Shown here: one piece after another, positions 49,001 through 60,622 of the stretch
How the letters are laid out: the number at the start of each line of letters is the position of its first letter
Position numbering within the stretch: position 1 is the first letter of the stretch
Assembly: GCF_019399895.1 (NCBI RefSeq)
Contig: NC_091874.1
Location: 5,582,501-5,646,500 of the forward strand
Source: Cardiocondyla obscurior
Lineage: Eukaryota; Arthropoda; Insecta; Hymenoptera; Formicidae
Length of the DNA: 64,000 nucleotides
Reading direction: 5' to 3'
The notes under the pieces: generated by a model
What the model was told of the DNA's origin: nothing
Database searches by the model: none
Seen by the model: only the letters and a program-made list of their open reading frames with translations
Position numbers and translations under genes: made by a program

Positions 49001-52000
49001 GATGCTTGTCAAACTACTCGATGATTATTGACGTAAAAAAGACAGACAACCCTACGTCGCGGAACAACGGGGCAGGCGGAGACGCCTATAATATTAAAGC
49101 CGAATGGCTTTGGATATCGTAAACAGCAGTCACCGCGTCCGTACTCTCGCGCCACGCGTTCTGTATACGGTCGCAATTTTCTGCGCGAAATTACGCCGCC
49201 AGCGGGGCTACGCCGCCCATAATATACGTAAAAAAAGACGAGGGGTGGGCTCATAAAAAATACAAATTATTTCCGACGCGCGGGCACTCGCACCTCGTGC
49301 TGAAAAACGACTTTGTAAAAACTTGGAGTGCCGAGAAGTTTCCGTTTGCCGGTGAAAGGGCCGAAGGTATCGAATAACGGCGAGCTTGCGATTCCGCGAT
49401 GCAGCACGTTTCATCTGAGAATGCGACCCCACGCGCACAAAGCGCGAGTACCATTTTTCTCAACTCGCCACGTCACAAGGGGCAGATCGAGTCAAATGTA
49501 ATTTGTTTTGTCCGTTCTCTCGGGACACGGAGGAGAGAGATATTCTATGAGCCGGTCGGTCAATTCGAGGACCATCTTCTCCGCGAATAGATCAGCCCTT
49601 CCGAGTTTCCTCACGTGATTTATCGCGGCCCAAGCGTTCCGCCACATAATAGCGATTCGCCGTTTCTATTTTCCCAATCAGAGCGGAAGCGAATTTCGTT
49701 GGCGCGGGTATCGGGGCGGGTTTTCCGGGAGTCTCCTCCATCGGCTTCCGAAGCCGCCGAACGGCGCGATGCAATTCCTTGCTCCTCTCGCCAGGGGAGA
49801 TAAGAAGATCGCGGGGACGCATGATACATTCGTGCCACCGCGCTGCGGCGAGTCGTAATTCAAAAGTATCGCGTGGGACGGCGGATGTTCGGGGCCGGCT
49901 TTCGCACGCCCGTGAGAAATGAGCTCCCTAAACGGGGCGCGCGCACGCGACATGCCCTTTTTTTCCTCCCCCTCGGTTCTCCATCCCTCGCGACCCGCGA
50001 GCGCGCACCCTTTCCACGCTCTTTTCCGTATTTTCCCGCCCTTCCTCGGTATTCTGGTGTCCTCGGTAGTCGAGGAAATTATGAGGCAACGGATTCGAGC
50101 TGTCTCGGGGAATACCGCGCGGCGGAGACCACGAGGAGCGCCGGCAGTAGTACGAGAGGATATATCCGGTTACGGAGATTTTTACGTTCCCATTCTTATC
50201 CATGCGGGAACGACAAGACGGATGGCGCGCCACTTCTTAAGAGCCACCGCGTTTCGCGCATCCGCTGAAATCTATGAGAGCTGTCGTCTCCCGCTTTCTT
50301 TCTCCCTCGTTCGCCCCCTTTCTCCCTCTTTGTTGTAGCCGCGGGGAGATGATTTATTTCGAACGGACTCGTATCATCGGGCCGGCGGAACGCCGACGCG
50401 ACTTTTTGACGAACGTTATCGTGCATTCGACGATGTACTCCGCTCGACACATCGCGGAACATTAATCGTGTGTAATTAATGGACCCGCGGCACTATCGGC
50501 ATCGGAATGAACTGTGTCAAGGGCCGGAAATATCGATCGATCTTAATTAATCGCGCGTACGACGCGCGACGTCGCGACGCGGCTATGTAACATAAATGTA
50601 TAAATTATAATTTGAAAACGTTCACCAAATTGTTTTGGGAGGGCTGACTAAAATGAACATTGAAAAATAGGTTTTTCGAAAAAGAAAATCAAAGTTTAAA
50701 GGTCTTTAAAATTATTCCTTTTGCAAAACTTGTCAAGTTTTAATGTATCTTTTTTTTTTCTTTTGTTTTTGATTTTTGTACTTGACGAACAAATTTTGTT
50801 GCTGCATGTAAAAATTGTCGAATAAATATTTTAACATAATCGTGAACAGCGTAAGTAATGTAATGGTATTCCTGTGATGCAATTTTAATAAAGTAACGTG
50901 TGAGAAGGAATGCCCAATTACGATGCAAAAGCGACTTCTAAATAATCATAAAAATTATCTCTCGCTCTCCGTCTCTTTCTGAATTCGCCTTACGTGGCAG
51001 ATGGGTTCTTACAATAAAATTACGGTTCTGAAACTATCAGCTTAACGAGCCAGACGGTCCGATGGTGACAACGGTCCTCTACGACATTCAGTCACGCGAG
51101 CGCTCGGGGCTCTTTACGAATCTTCCGATTCTCTCTAAGGGTCGGTATCCTGCGACCTACTTGCGTGTCCACGGACACTCGAATGTCGTAGATCGTCCTT
51201 TATAAACGTGGGATTTCTTACATACGATTCTACGAGCCGGGGAAAATTACGAGACAGGCGAAAATTGCGACGGGAGTCTCGCAAAAGGGAGAAATATTAG
51301 TTTTGTGCAACACCGCACTTACATCGCGCGTATATCAGTCGGGATTTAAATTCTCAAACGCCGTTGAATTTGCAATTCAAATACGCGTGTCTATTTAATA
51401 TACACGCAGACTCGTCTAATAGTGATACTATTATTCACCGGTTTCGCATATGCATCGAGCAATAATTCTGCAATCATTGATTATATTACGCGTCGAATGC
51501 GATATCTATACAATATCTGCGGTTGATTACAATCGTTTCATTTGTGTAATGCAAAGATTTAATCTTATTATAAATTACGCTGGGAGAGAGAGAGAAAGAG
51601 AGGAAAAGAGAAAAAAAAACGCAGAGTATATATTTTATATACACGAGGCCCCGAGGGAGAATGCTCGTTTAATATTACGAAATACTAAGATTTCTGCCAA
51701 TCGATAGAGAACGTCTCTCCGTTATAGCCGTGGTACGATATCATCCAATTATGTGCTCTCGAGTCGTGGACAGATAGTAAGCAGACAATCGATTGATAGA
51801 GCCGTCTACGAGATGAAATAAGAAATTTTACGGCGGAGTATGAATTCACATTTCCTCCCTCGATCTAAGTTTCAACTAAAATCGAGATTCGATTTCGGAA
51901 AAGTTTTACAGAGAGAAACGTCTCCTCGATTCGATAGAAGCCGCTTGTATCTATGGAGAGAGGTATACATACATATATAAAGGAAAACAATTGCGGAATA

Positions 52001-52553
52001 TTCTTTTTTTTAATGTCCCCGATGAATCGCGAAAAGAAAAATGTATAAGAGAGTCTGCCGCGCAGAGGATAAAAAATAAATTATATACTTTGCCTTCAGA
52101 TAAGATAATGTTTGTATAATAGAATGGAGATACTAAAAAACAACTGCGTAATAAAGAAAGTTTCACGGCAATATTAATTAAAATACAGATTAATTGAATA
52201 AGAAATTTTCTGCACCTCGCTATTGTAAATATAGCGCGCGGTCCATCGGGAGATGTTTGGTTTTATCATTGGGAACGTGGGTCACTCTCAGAAAAGTAAA
52301 CTTGTTGTTAAACTCGTTTATAACGCGATAATCCTTTCCTATCGTGGGAGCTATAATTGTGCGGTTCCGTTATCGAGGTATGATTCTTGGAATCTAAAGT
52401 AGCATTTATCTTTCGCGTTCGTGGCAGATGTAGGAGCTGAATCATGGATAAATGGCGGTGAGATTAATGTATTTCATAATGCACAATGTAATATGGCTTT
52501 TTTCCTTCTCCCTGAGAATGTGAAGTCCAAGATCGAGTTGCCCTCTGACTGAT

Positions 52554-52574
52554 AAAAAAAAAAAAAAAAAAAAG
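52554..52574 (+). repeat. Poly(A) run, 21 nt
   Basis: Uninterrupted A run after CTGACTGAT and before GAGGTGAAAAG. It creates artefactual poly-Phe in reverse-strand open frames. Confidence 0.95.
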
Positions 52575-53171
52575 AGGTGAAAAGAAAAATACGAGCGAAA
52601 CATTTCTCTTCATGCGGATGGAGAAAAACGAAATTTCTGTTAAAATCCTCTCGGGCACGAATTTGTCGTATCGCGCGATCGATTGCTTCGAATCGTTTAC
52701 GTTCCTGCGTAAGCCGCATTGTTGCAAAATACGCAGTCCCGAGCGGATACGTGCATGCGTTGTGCGTTGCTTCCGGATCGTGTGACGGCACACAAATCCG
52801 CCTTTGAGGAACGAGGGCGATATAGGCGTACCAGGTTTAACTACTGTAGGCTCAAACGCGATAATTTCTTGTCGCGCGGCTCTCTTGGGCATCCGTCATT
52901 TGCATAATACATTGTTTTACGTTAAACTGCGTTTGGACGTGACAACGAGATCACGAGGATCGACGTAGATGAGAGTCACTCGGCGTGATATTGATTTGAG
53001 AAACCAGTAAACGCGACGCTTGAATTCGCGCCGAGCTTTTTTTACTCTCGTAATAAAATTTTGATTTCTCACACGGTGAATCTACTGATATTTTATTATT
53101 ATCGTTCCTACTTGGCGTATCAGAATTATTTTCTATTTATGATGAAATTTTAGGTCATAAACGTTTCTTAC

Positions 53172-53455
53172 TTTATGGTAATGGGATAATTCCGGTCCTT
53201 TGATGCGAGTCTGCGATGTATTTCAGGTACCTCCATGCCATCCCTAACTTCGTCTACATTATTATTGACGCCGTCTATCGCACCCTCACTGCTTGAATTG
53301 CCCGCATCCCTCGTAGCACTATCTATCGACGTTAAATCATTAACCATTATGTCGTGCGGTGAACTCGGCGGAGCTCTTACAACGATCCCGACAGCGAACC
53401 ACCGTCGGTTTAGAACGCGTGCACGCTCCTCGACACTGATACTGATACGTTGCAT
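53172..53455 (-). CDS. Possible N-terminal exon of the CUB-domain gene
   Basis: This is a possible first coding exon on the minus strand. It opens at an ATG at 53455, reads 94 codons and ends CATAAA|GTAAGA, a good donor, with 2 nt (AA) left over. The exon at 15892 supplies the missing nucleotide and would make a Lys codon, so the phases chain. The encoded segment is hydrophilic and acidic, with NDLTSIDSATRD, a potential N-glycosylation site in GNSSSEG, and EIHRRLASKDRNYPIT. I see no convincing signal peptide, so the true start may be elsewhere. A pyrimidine-rich acceptor (TTCTTTCTCAG) ends just before 53470 in the same frame, and this may instead be an internal exon starting there. Linking it to the CUB gene requires an intron of about 37 kb and rests only on strand, composition and phase. 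Confidence 0.38.
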
Positions 53456-53643
53456 CGGTATGCATCGGAACTGAGAAAGAATTTTAGATAAGATCGGCTC
53501 CGCACCGGTCGTTCTATTACACTTGTCGACAAAACGGAATCTTTTTCTTTTATCAAACGCGAAAACACGCTTCTTCGCGGACTAGTTTCTGCAGACATCA
53601 ATTTCCTGTTTTTATCTTTTCCCCCGAGTGGATACTTCGACAT
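53410..53643 (-). CDS. Unassigned open frame adjoining the possible N-terminal exon
   Basis: This minus-strand open frame of 77 codons opens with ATG and reads MSKYPLGGKDKNRKL, later TSPRRSVFSRLIKEKD. It overlaps the upstream end of the possible CUB-gene exon in a different frame. It is basic, Ser- and Lys-rich, and matches no family I recognise. A tiny 52-nt intron (GTGTAATAG to TTTCTCAG) could join it to the sequence below 53470, but that join enters the wrong frame for the acidic exon and reaches a stop near 53340. It may be a 5' leader open frame, an alternative first exon, or chance. Confidence 0.2.
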   Translation of the reverse strand: MSKYPLGGKDKNRKLMSAETSPRRSVFSRLIKEKDSVLSTSVIERPVRSRSYLKFFLSSDAYRCNVSVSVSRSVHAF

Positions 53644-54258
53644 GCGATTGACTACGTTAAAAACAATTAAAGGCAGCTATTTAAACGCCACTAGAAATAA
53701 AGTATTAACGCTTGACGGTGTAAGAGGTACTTAATAAACGATTCAATTATAGAGGGACAGATACACTATTGGCGAGTAATAATAATGGGTGGTGACCGTA
53801 ATTCAACACCTAGTATCTGTCAAAGAGACACTACCGTAGTCGGTGGTTGCCTTAATTGCCACGCAATATCGAAGCGTTCATTAGATGTCAGGTGTCAGAA
53901 GTAGTGTAGAGTCGCCAGTTAGGCGGACGGCGAACGTGGCGTGCGTTCAGGAAGCGGCTAATTAAGTGACGTTGCGATCGCGTTATAATCGGCGGCTAAC
54001 GTGCGCGGGCCCGTGATTAATCGCCCGAAAACAGTCGCGATAACGCCCGGGTTTTTTTCGCACATTGTCGTGTAAATAAAGCTCCGCGAGTGAAGCGGGC
54101 CGGGCGATAAAGAGCTGAAAATAGGTGCGCCGGCGTTTAAGGTCGCGTATAAAATCGTCGCGGCGCCCGGTAAATGCGCTATATATCGCCGGCAAGGGGG
54201 ACGGGGAGTAATTTGTAGCCGCGCGCGCCAGACTTTGCGCGCTTCCTCCTCCGCTAAG

Positions 54259-54283
54259 TTTTTTTTTTTTTTTTTTTTTTTTT
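54259..54283 (+). repeat. Poly(T) run, 25 nt
   Basis: Uninterrupted T run between GCTAAG and CTGTCCGC in otherwise GC-rich DNA. Confidence 0.95.
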
Positions 54284-57200
54284 CTGTCCGCAAAAGCCCG
54301 CCCTACATTTCCCGCTACTTAACACATTGATACCGACGGTGAGCGTACATCGCCCGGCTGCCATGATGATCAGCCGAATCCCTCACGCCGCCATAAACCC
54401 ACGTCGAAAAAGTCTGATTCCATAATTAATTAATGTCAACGTCGGGGGAGAAAGCTGGACGCATTGATCCTCCCCCGCTCCCCCGGTTGCATAAATTACG
54501 TGCCGCAAAACGGTAACCTAAGCGGAATCGCGTACACCGTCCCAGCAGGCGAGATTACATTCGACCTCCTGTTAATCTCGCGCATTCCTCCCTTTTTCAT
54601 ATTTTGTATCTTTCTCTCTTTCTCTTTTTGCCGTCCAGGATTACTGACTGTGGCGAATGTAACAAGGTCCGTGTCTCAGTCATTAACCATTATTTATTCG
54701 TAATAATGCGCCGTGTAGCGTAGCATTTTTTCCTTAGTTCGTTATATCTCCGAGCACGGTAATATATTCACGGTAAAGTGACCGTTTTTCTACCCAAAAC
54801 TGCGTAAGACCTTGTTATTATTTTATAATTTTATTTAAAAATATTTTATGGTAAGCATACGCGCGTATGTACACGCAACATAAAAAAAAAGATAATTTTA
54901 AATTACGTAACAATATACGGCACAGCAACGCAAATACCGTCCAGTGCATTTACATTTAAAAAGGGATTTCATGACACGCGACTCGCTGATTTTTTTCTAT
55001 TATCTCACACGATCAACGTTTAGCCATACTATTAACCGCGGAAATAGAACGAAAAAAAACGTCAACAACTTAAGTTTTTTCTATCGCAGAGAAATTATAT
55101 TTTCAACTAGATATTAAGACTCCGCATGCACGATTAGCCAATTTGCGAGAAGTTTAGGCGAGCAATCGCAGGATTAAGCTCGCGACGTTCTTCCCCCGAT
55201 AAATCCACGACCTTCTCGGGAGTGCGATAAGGCCGACAAATCAGTTAGGGACGAATCGGCGTCGTTTCGCGCGATAACGAATCGTTATCCGAAGGTTACG
55301 CGGACGCCCGTTTCATTTTTATTTATGCCGGCCCGGATCGCGGCAAAGTTTGCCGAGAAGCTAAATTGGCCTCTTAGCGAGAAACGTCCCGGTAATTAAA
55401 GTCATCAGTTCACAATGTCGCGCGGTACGGCCCGAGGTGCATCACGGCGACGATATACCGGGAACGAAAAGAGATCGTGATACTTTATTTACAAAACTGC
55501 GCGGGGGTGTGTATGTACATCTCGCAATATATTTTGTTCCGCGTACATGATTCCCCCTCTCTGCCTTTTTTTTTTTTTTGACCTTTTTTCAAGCCGTGTT
55601 TCGACAATGGCAGTTCCGCATTGCTGCGAGCTGTCACGCGCCATGAAAACCGGTATCATTCAGCGTAATAAAATCGAGCGTGATGAACAATGCGAAAGGG
55701 AGAAGGATGAAATTTACGTATTGGTTTTTACATTGGTTTTACATTTATGTACTGAAATTTAACCAGCGGCCGTTAAATTAAATTAAATTCAATGGTGCAT
55801 TATACGCTTGACCGCGCACCGCTCGCGGCCCTCCTTCTTCAGCCATTAATACGAATTGCATCGTAGCACGCATTAATATTCATATTAATGTTCGCGTATT
55901 TCGTGAGGCTAATAAAAATCGCGCAACTATCGGGCTTATTATTTCTCGGAACAAAGATCCGGCGTGAAACATTGTGGGATAAGAACGTGTGAAAAAAAGC
56001 AACGGTTATCCGATAACGATGCGCAAGTATACCTCGATTACCAGGATCTCGTGAAAATTGGCAGATTGTAAGTGTTGCGCGATAAATTATTCATCGAACC
56101 TGGCGCGATAAGTTTTAATTTGTTTCATCTCAATTATCCCACCGTCTGCATTACTTATGTGAGATGCGACGGCGGCGTCACCATCGTAGAATGTGTCTCT
56201 CGAGAGGCACAGTTATAAATTTCTAGCACTTTCGTGGCCCGGGATATTTTCAATAAACGACCGGGTTTTGCCGTTTTCTCCACGCGCGAGCACCGCGAAG
56301 GCTGAACGTCATTAATAAACTCATTCGCTGTTTAATTATATACGTCCCACGGCACGCTGACACCGTGATACCCGAAACTTTCTCCTTCATAACGAAGTTT
56401 GGAAAAGCGCGAGATAATTATTTCGCGAAACAAAAACGGTTCGTTAGATGCAAATTTTTGCACCGCATTTCAGGAGCCGGATACGAGACGCGATCGATCA
56501 TTTATTAATTTCTTAATGTTAAAAAACTGAAATGCGAAATATCGGTGAAGTACCGTCACTTTTTACAGATCGGCTTATCCCGCCGTTCGACAATTTTCTC
56601 CGACAGCGGCGGTGAAACTTTAGTCCGATAATCCTCGAGAGTTGTCGCGAAGCAACTCGGCAAATGAGGGAAGCGTTAACGCGTTAAGTAATCGAGCGTC
56701 TGAAATGATAAAAAAAAAAAAAAGAGGGGAAAGATGTCGGGATAGAAGAAGAGCAAAAAAGGAGCGTGAGAAGTCGCGTTGCAAGGTATATAGCAGATTA
56801 TTTCTACGTGCGAACGATACGACTGCGGAGCAGTCGTAATTCATAACCGGACACCGCGATTTTATATACGTGACTTAAAGCAGTTACATTCCTATCTTCT
56901 TACTCGTTGCCCTTAGCTTGTTGGGCAAAGTGCTTTGGTCGGCGACGTCAAAAGGATTAGAACTTTCATCGGTCTTGCCGAGTCGTGCCGGCAAAGCGGG
57001 GACAAAAGCTTATAGTTTCAAAGGCTCGTTCTTACATCTACTTTAAAAATAAGTTTACTGCATGCCGGCGTAATTTTTCAAAATAATCTCATCGTTGCTA
57101 AATGAAATTCCGTTAAATGCTTTTTCGCAATTTCGTTAATGCCTTCGCCAGACGCTAAGTTGATATCGATTGCGATTATGCTCTCCTGCCGCGACGTGTT

Positions 57201-57980
57201 GAAATCTCCCGTAAAATATCCGTCACGACATCGAGTGTTGCACGTAACTCTGCACGCAAACTCAATTAGAAGATTTATAAAACGCAACAATTGGAATGGA
57301 AGTCCCGTCGACGAAACACGCGAAATAATTAAATTAAATTGTAATTAATATATCCCTGCGCAACGCGACTCAAGGATCGCATTTTATCTCGTTATCTTGC
57401 TCGCATTAATCCAAGTGATGCTTTGTTGCAAAACATCATAATCGTTCTTATCGCAAGTTTAACGTATAAAACAAGAACCGCGATATCGGAGATGTATAGC
57501 ACCGCCATCCATCGATTATTATATCTCCATCTCCGTTCTCTCAAACTTGGCAAAACCAATCAACGTCGGAGCAGTCAGGCGGAGGTTGCACGCGCGAACT
57601 TTCGTTTCTCAAAAGTTTCCTTTCGCTCCCACGCGTTCCGTCAATTAATTAGATGCGTTTAGCTCGAGTGGCGTTTCTCTTTCGGAGTTTCCCTGAGGCT
57701 TTCCGCTGCACGCGGACCGGCCGGGGAGGAAAGTTTCGCTGCTTTGGATCGGCCGGCCAGATCGGCAGCTAGACAATAAAATGCGATCGATATTATGAGT
57801 GTGACGTAGTGCCGGCCAACGAGCTCGGCGTTTATTGCGTTAACATCGATATACATTTACTTGCGCGGTGAAAAACGGGTTGGGCCATAAATAACACTCT
57901 GAACAAGAATCTGCTGAACATAAATCGACATTACGCCTTATTACATAAAAGATTAAATTCGGATCGTAGGAACAACCAAA

Positions 57981-58003
57981 TTTTTTTTTTTTTTTTTTTT
58001 TTT
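57981..58003 (+). repeat. Poly(T) run, 23 nt
   Basis: Uninterrupted T run between ACAACCAAA and ATTGTGTGG. Confidence 0.95.
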
Positions 58004-58424
58004 ATTGTGTGGAATAAAAATTAGTTTACACGGTAGTAAATACTCTTTTGCAACTTTAGAAAGTAACCTTTAGATAATATCAAGTTTCGTTATGAAATTA
58101 TTAAAGTACTAAAACGTCGTTCCAGGCTTTAATAGAAATTTTTGAAACAATTTTTTTTCCGACATTTCTCTCTTTTTGCACATTTTCTCTTGGAACCAAT
58201 TGTGTTAGCCCCAATGAATAATATTACATTGCGACGAATACATTGAGATAATAGACTTTAGCTCTCGCAAAGAACTAATGCCAAGTTATAGGCGGGACCG
58301 ATTATAAAAACAATTTTAAATAAGCGGACCGGAATGACGGGAGAAATTGTAGGTTTTGAAATTATAATGCTGGTCCGTCAAAAGAATAAAAGTTGAAATT
58401 AAATCCGCGGGATTCGTGTGTTTA

Positions 58425-58829
58425 TCATATTTGTGGCGATTTCGCGGTCGAAGGCGCCACGCGACGATTACGCCGTAGGATTTTATCGGTTTTACCGGAG
58501 GGTAGAGCATTGGTCGGCATGTAAACAGCCATCCGCCGCGGTGACGGTAATGAAAATGCGTCTTTGACAATGTCGTTCGTCATAAAATAATCTTGGAAAC
58601 GCGGAACCCGGAGACGAGTCTTCTCCGCCGAGTCCCTCAAATAACGTTTCCTCGAGCGTTTGTTCTTTTCTCCCGTCGAGTTCCTCCCTCTGCCACCCCG
58701 ACTGTTGAACCGCTCCCGCTTGGTCCGAGCCGGAGTGAGCCACTCTCTTACTTCCCTGCATCCGCCACGGCAATTCCAGAGCCTCCAGAAATGGAATTTA
58801 TTTTCCTTTCCCGACTTTAGAAGCTACGG
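58425..58829 (-). CDS. Unassigned open frame, possible exon
   Basis: This minus-strand frame is open for about 135 codons without an early ATG. It contains YLRDSAEKTRLRVPRF followed by QDYFMTNDIVKDAFSLPSP and a CCG|GTAAAA donor-like site near 58500. An overlapping minus frame is also open and reaches TAA exactly at that donor, so stop scarcity explains part of this. No domain is recognised. It could be an upstream exon of a minus-strand gene or chance. Confidence 0.2.
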
Positions 58830-60364
58830 CTTCGGTGATTTACCGATATGATTCCAAAGAGAAGCGGGAAATGACGGACGAGGGAGGCCGAAACACGAGA
58901 GTGGGTGGTCGGTGATATCGCTTTACTTTCGCTACGTCGCGTTTACCCGGCAGCGGGCCGATAGATCGGTTCTCCAAGACTCGCCACCTTTTTGCAGACA
59001 TCAGATTTTATCTCTTCATTAAAAACTTTCGGCTATTTTCTCGAATCTGCTCGGAGCTAAATTGCGCTTTTCTTCTGTTAGTTTTAGAGTTTACGAACTA
59101 CCTCGATATATTTTGTTTCCCGAACTTACGATACGGCTTTCTCTCCCTGCGCTGGCTTTCTTCCACGGTTTAAAACCATGTCCATCACTATCCGGGCACC
59201 CATCTAACAGGCAACCAAGTAATGCCGGAAAGCGATACGGTGCCGTATTCTTAACGCTCGCGGTGTCGATATCGAAAATCAATATTTAATGCGCGGGCCC
59301 GACGGCGATTTATACTTAATTATCGGCGATAAATCCCGCAGTGCTCGGTACCGCGACGTGGAAAATCCACGGGGCTACCGTCGAACCGTACCGCCATGCC
59401 GTATCCTCGATCGTCGCTTAATTCCACGGCTTCGTTGCTAGGTATCCGGCGTAATTTCGCAACGGCGGAGATTACTTGCGCGGAACGAGACCGGCTACGA
59501 AATGGACCGACCAATTCTACAGGGTGCGGGACGAAACATACGTACTAAGGGTAGGTAGGTTCGTCGCTCGTTGCTCGCTGGCCCCAATCTAAGACTCGGC
59601 GGAACCGAACCGAGAACTGAACCGACCCGCGTAGAATGCGCCGTGCAAAAACGGGAAATTCGTCGTCTGAAAGCCGCATGTTGCGGAGCCTCGGGCAGAA
59701 TCGCATTTTCGTGGCTGGCTCGTAGCTGCTATTGCTCTCGAAGTGCGCCACCTAAGAGGTGAGATCGATTCGGGATGGCCCCTCCCGCAGCCTCTTGTTC
59801 CGTGCACTTTCGCACTCACCCCGACGCTCTTTACCCCCCTCGCTTTCTCTTTCTTACTCTCTTCTTGTACGCAAAGCCTTCTCACTTGAACGAAGACAAT
59901 ACCGGCGAATACGCTGACAGTTTCCCGAGATGTTGACACGCTGTTCGTCAAACATTCTAACGGGTTCTATCAGGCGTAAACGCGATTTCGCATTCGACAT
60001 GCGAACTTTGTACTTAGGGAATACAAGGGAGGTGGTACTGAGAACCCTCGGGCGATTATTCGAGCGCGTAGATAAACTTCGACTCAATATATGTGAACGA
60101 GGACCCGTGTTCGAAATTAGTCGGCGGGTAAATGCGATCGTTCGATACTTTCGCTTACATTACATTCGAATATATTGCGAAGTGAACTAGAAACGTACTA
60201 CCAAGTGAGGCATTAATTATACGCTGCGATAAAATTGCGTTCGATAAAAGTCGACCGTTCCCCATTTATTCTATGTATAAAAAAATGGTGTGACTCCTAA
60301 ATTAGCTGATAATCAATTCAGTTGTTGCCGTTTATTAAATCATATATATTTCTTTTTGTTACAG

Positions 60365-60449
60365 ATCGACGCAACTGACTCGACACGTCTTATCTGAGAG
60401 GAGGAGCAGGCTCGGGAAGGGCATCCTGCATCGGCGGAGCAACTTTTAG
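60365..60449 (+). other. Exon-like 85-nt segment A, copy 2
   Basis: It has the same length and splice sites as the copy at 37016-37100, with 4 substitutions in 85 nt. Read in the one nearly open frame these give one silent change (Gln), one Pro to Leu (two substitutions) and one Arg to Lys. All stops are retained, including the terminal TAG at the splice junction. Confidence 0.6.
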
Positions 60450-60564
60450 GTGAGAATAAATTTTTTTAATAAAATATTTATTAAATAAAAACTTTAACTT
60501 TTTTTTATTAATTTTTAAAACTAATATACATGTTTACATTGATATATTTCTTTTTATGTTACAG

Positions 60565-60603
60565 ACACCGGCAGAATACTACAACTCCGCTGTATGCAGA
60601 TTG
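60565..60603 (+). other. Exon-like 39-nt segment B, copy 2
   Basis: It is identical to 37218-37256 over all 39 nt, with the same flanking acceptor and GTAAGTCGCATG donor. Perfect identity next to a diverged intron suggests constraint, though so few bases make this weak statistically. Confidence 0.6.
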
Positions 60604-60622
60604 GTAAGTCGCATGGTTTTTT

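Larger units (their letters stand above)
15893..53171 (-). other. Possible giant intron (about 37 kb)
   Basis: If the 53-kb exon belongs to the CUB gene, this whole stretch is its first intron; otherwise it is intergenic. It holds the second dispersed-repeat copy (18420-18715), the first copy of the plus-strand exon-like block (36954-37275), many homopolymer runs and simple repeats, and stop-poor GC-rich patches near 25.4-26.0, 34.0-34.4 and 49.6-50.4 kb. Weak exon-like frames are listed separately. Confidence 0.4.
53656..60305. other. Stretch with no firm gene
   Basis: This region lies upstream of the possible N-terminal exon. It contains poly(T) runs at 54259-54283 and 57981-58003 and mixed AT-rich and GC-rich DNA. 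One weak minus-strand open frame at 58425-58829 is described separately. A promoter for the minus-strand gene could lie here, but I see no decisive core-promoter sequence. Confidence 0.5.
60306..60622 (+). repeat. Duplicated exon-pair block, copy 2
   Basis: This is the second copy of the block at 36954-37275. Splice acceptors (TTTTTGTTACAG and TTTTTATGTTACAG) and donors (GTGAGAATAAA and GTAAGTCGCATG) are conserved in both copies. The intron is 115 nt against 117 nt and carries roughly a dozen differences. The block lies upstream of the proposed first exon of the minus-strand CUB gene, so both copies could belong to one plus-strand transcription unit or be independent. Confidence 0.9.

Noticed and set aside
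49592..50465. Cluster of overlapping open frames up to 139 codons
   Set aside because: Frames on both strands are open together in CG-rich DNA, with Arg/Pro/Ser-rich translations and no matched splice sites.
52464..52892. 142-codon minus-strand open frame
   Set aside because: It spans a 21-nt poly(A) run that gives poly-Phe. No domain or splice structure supports it.
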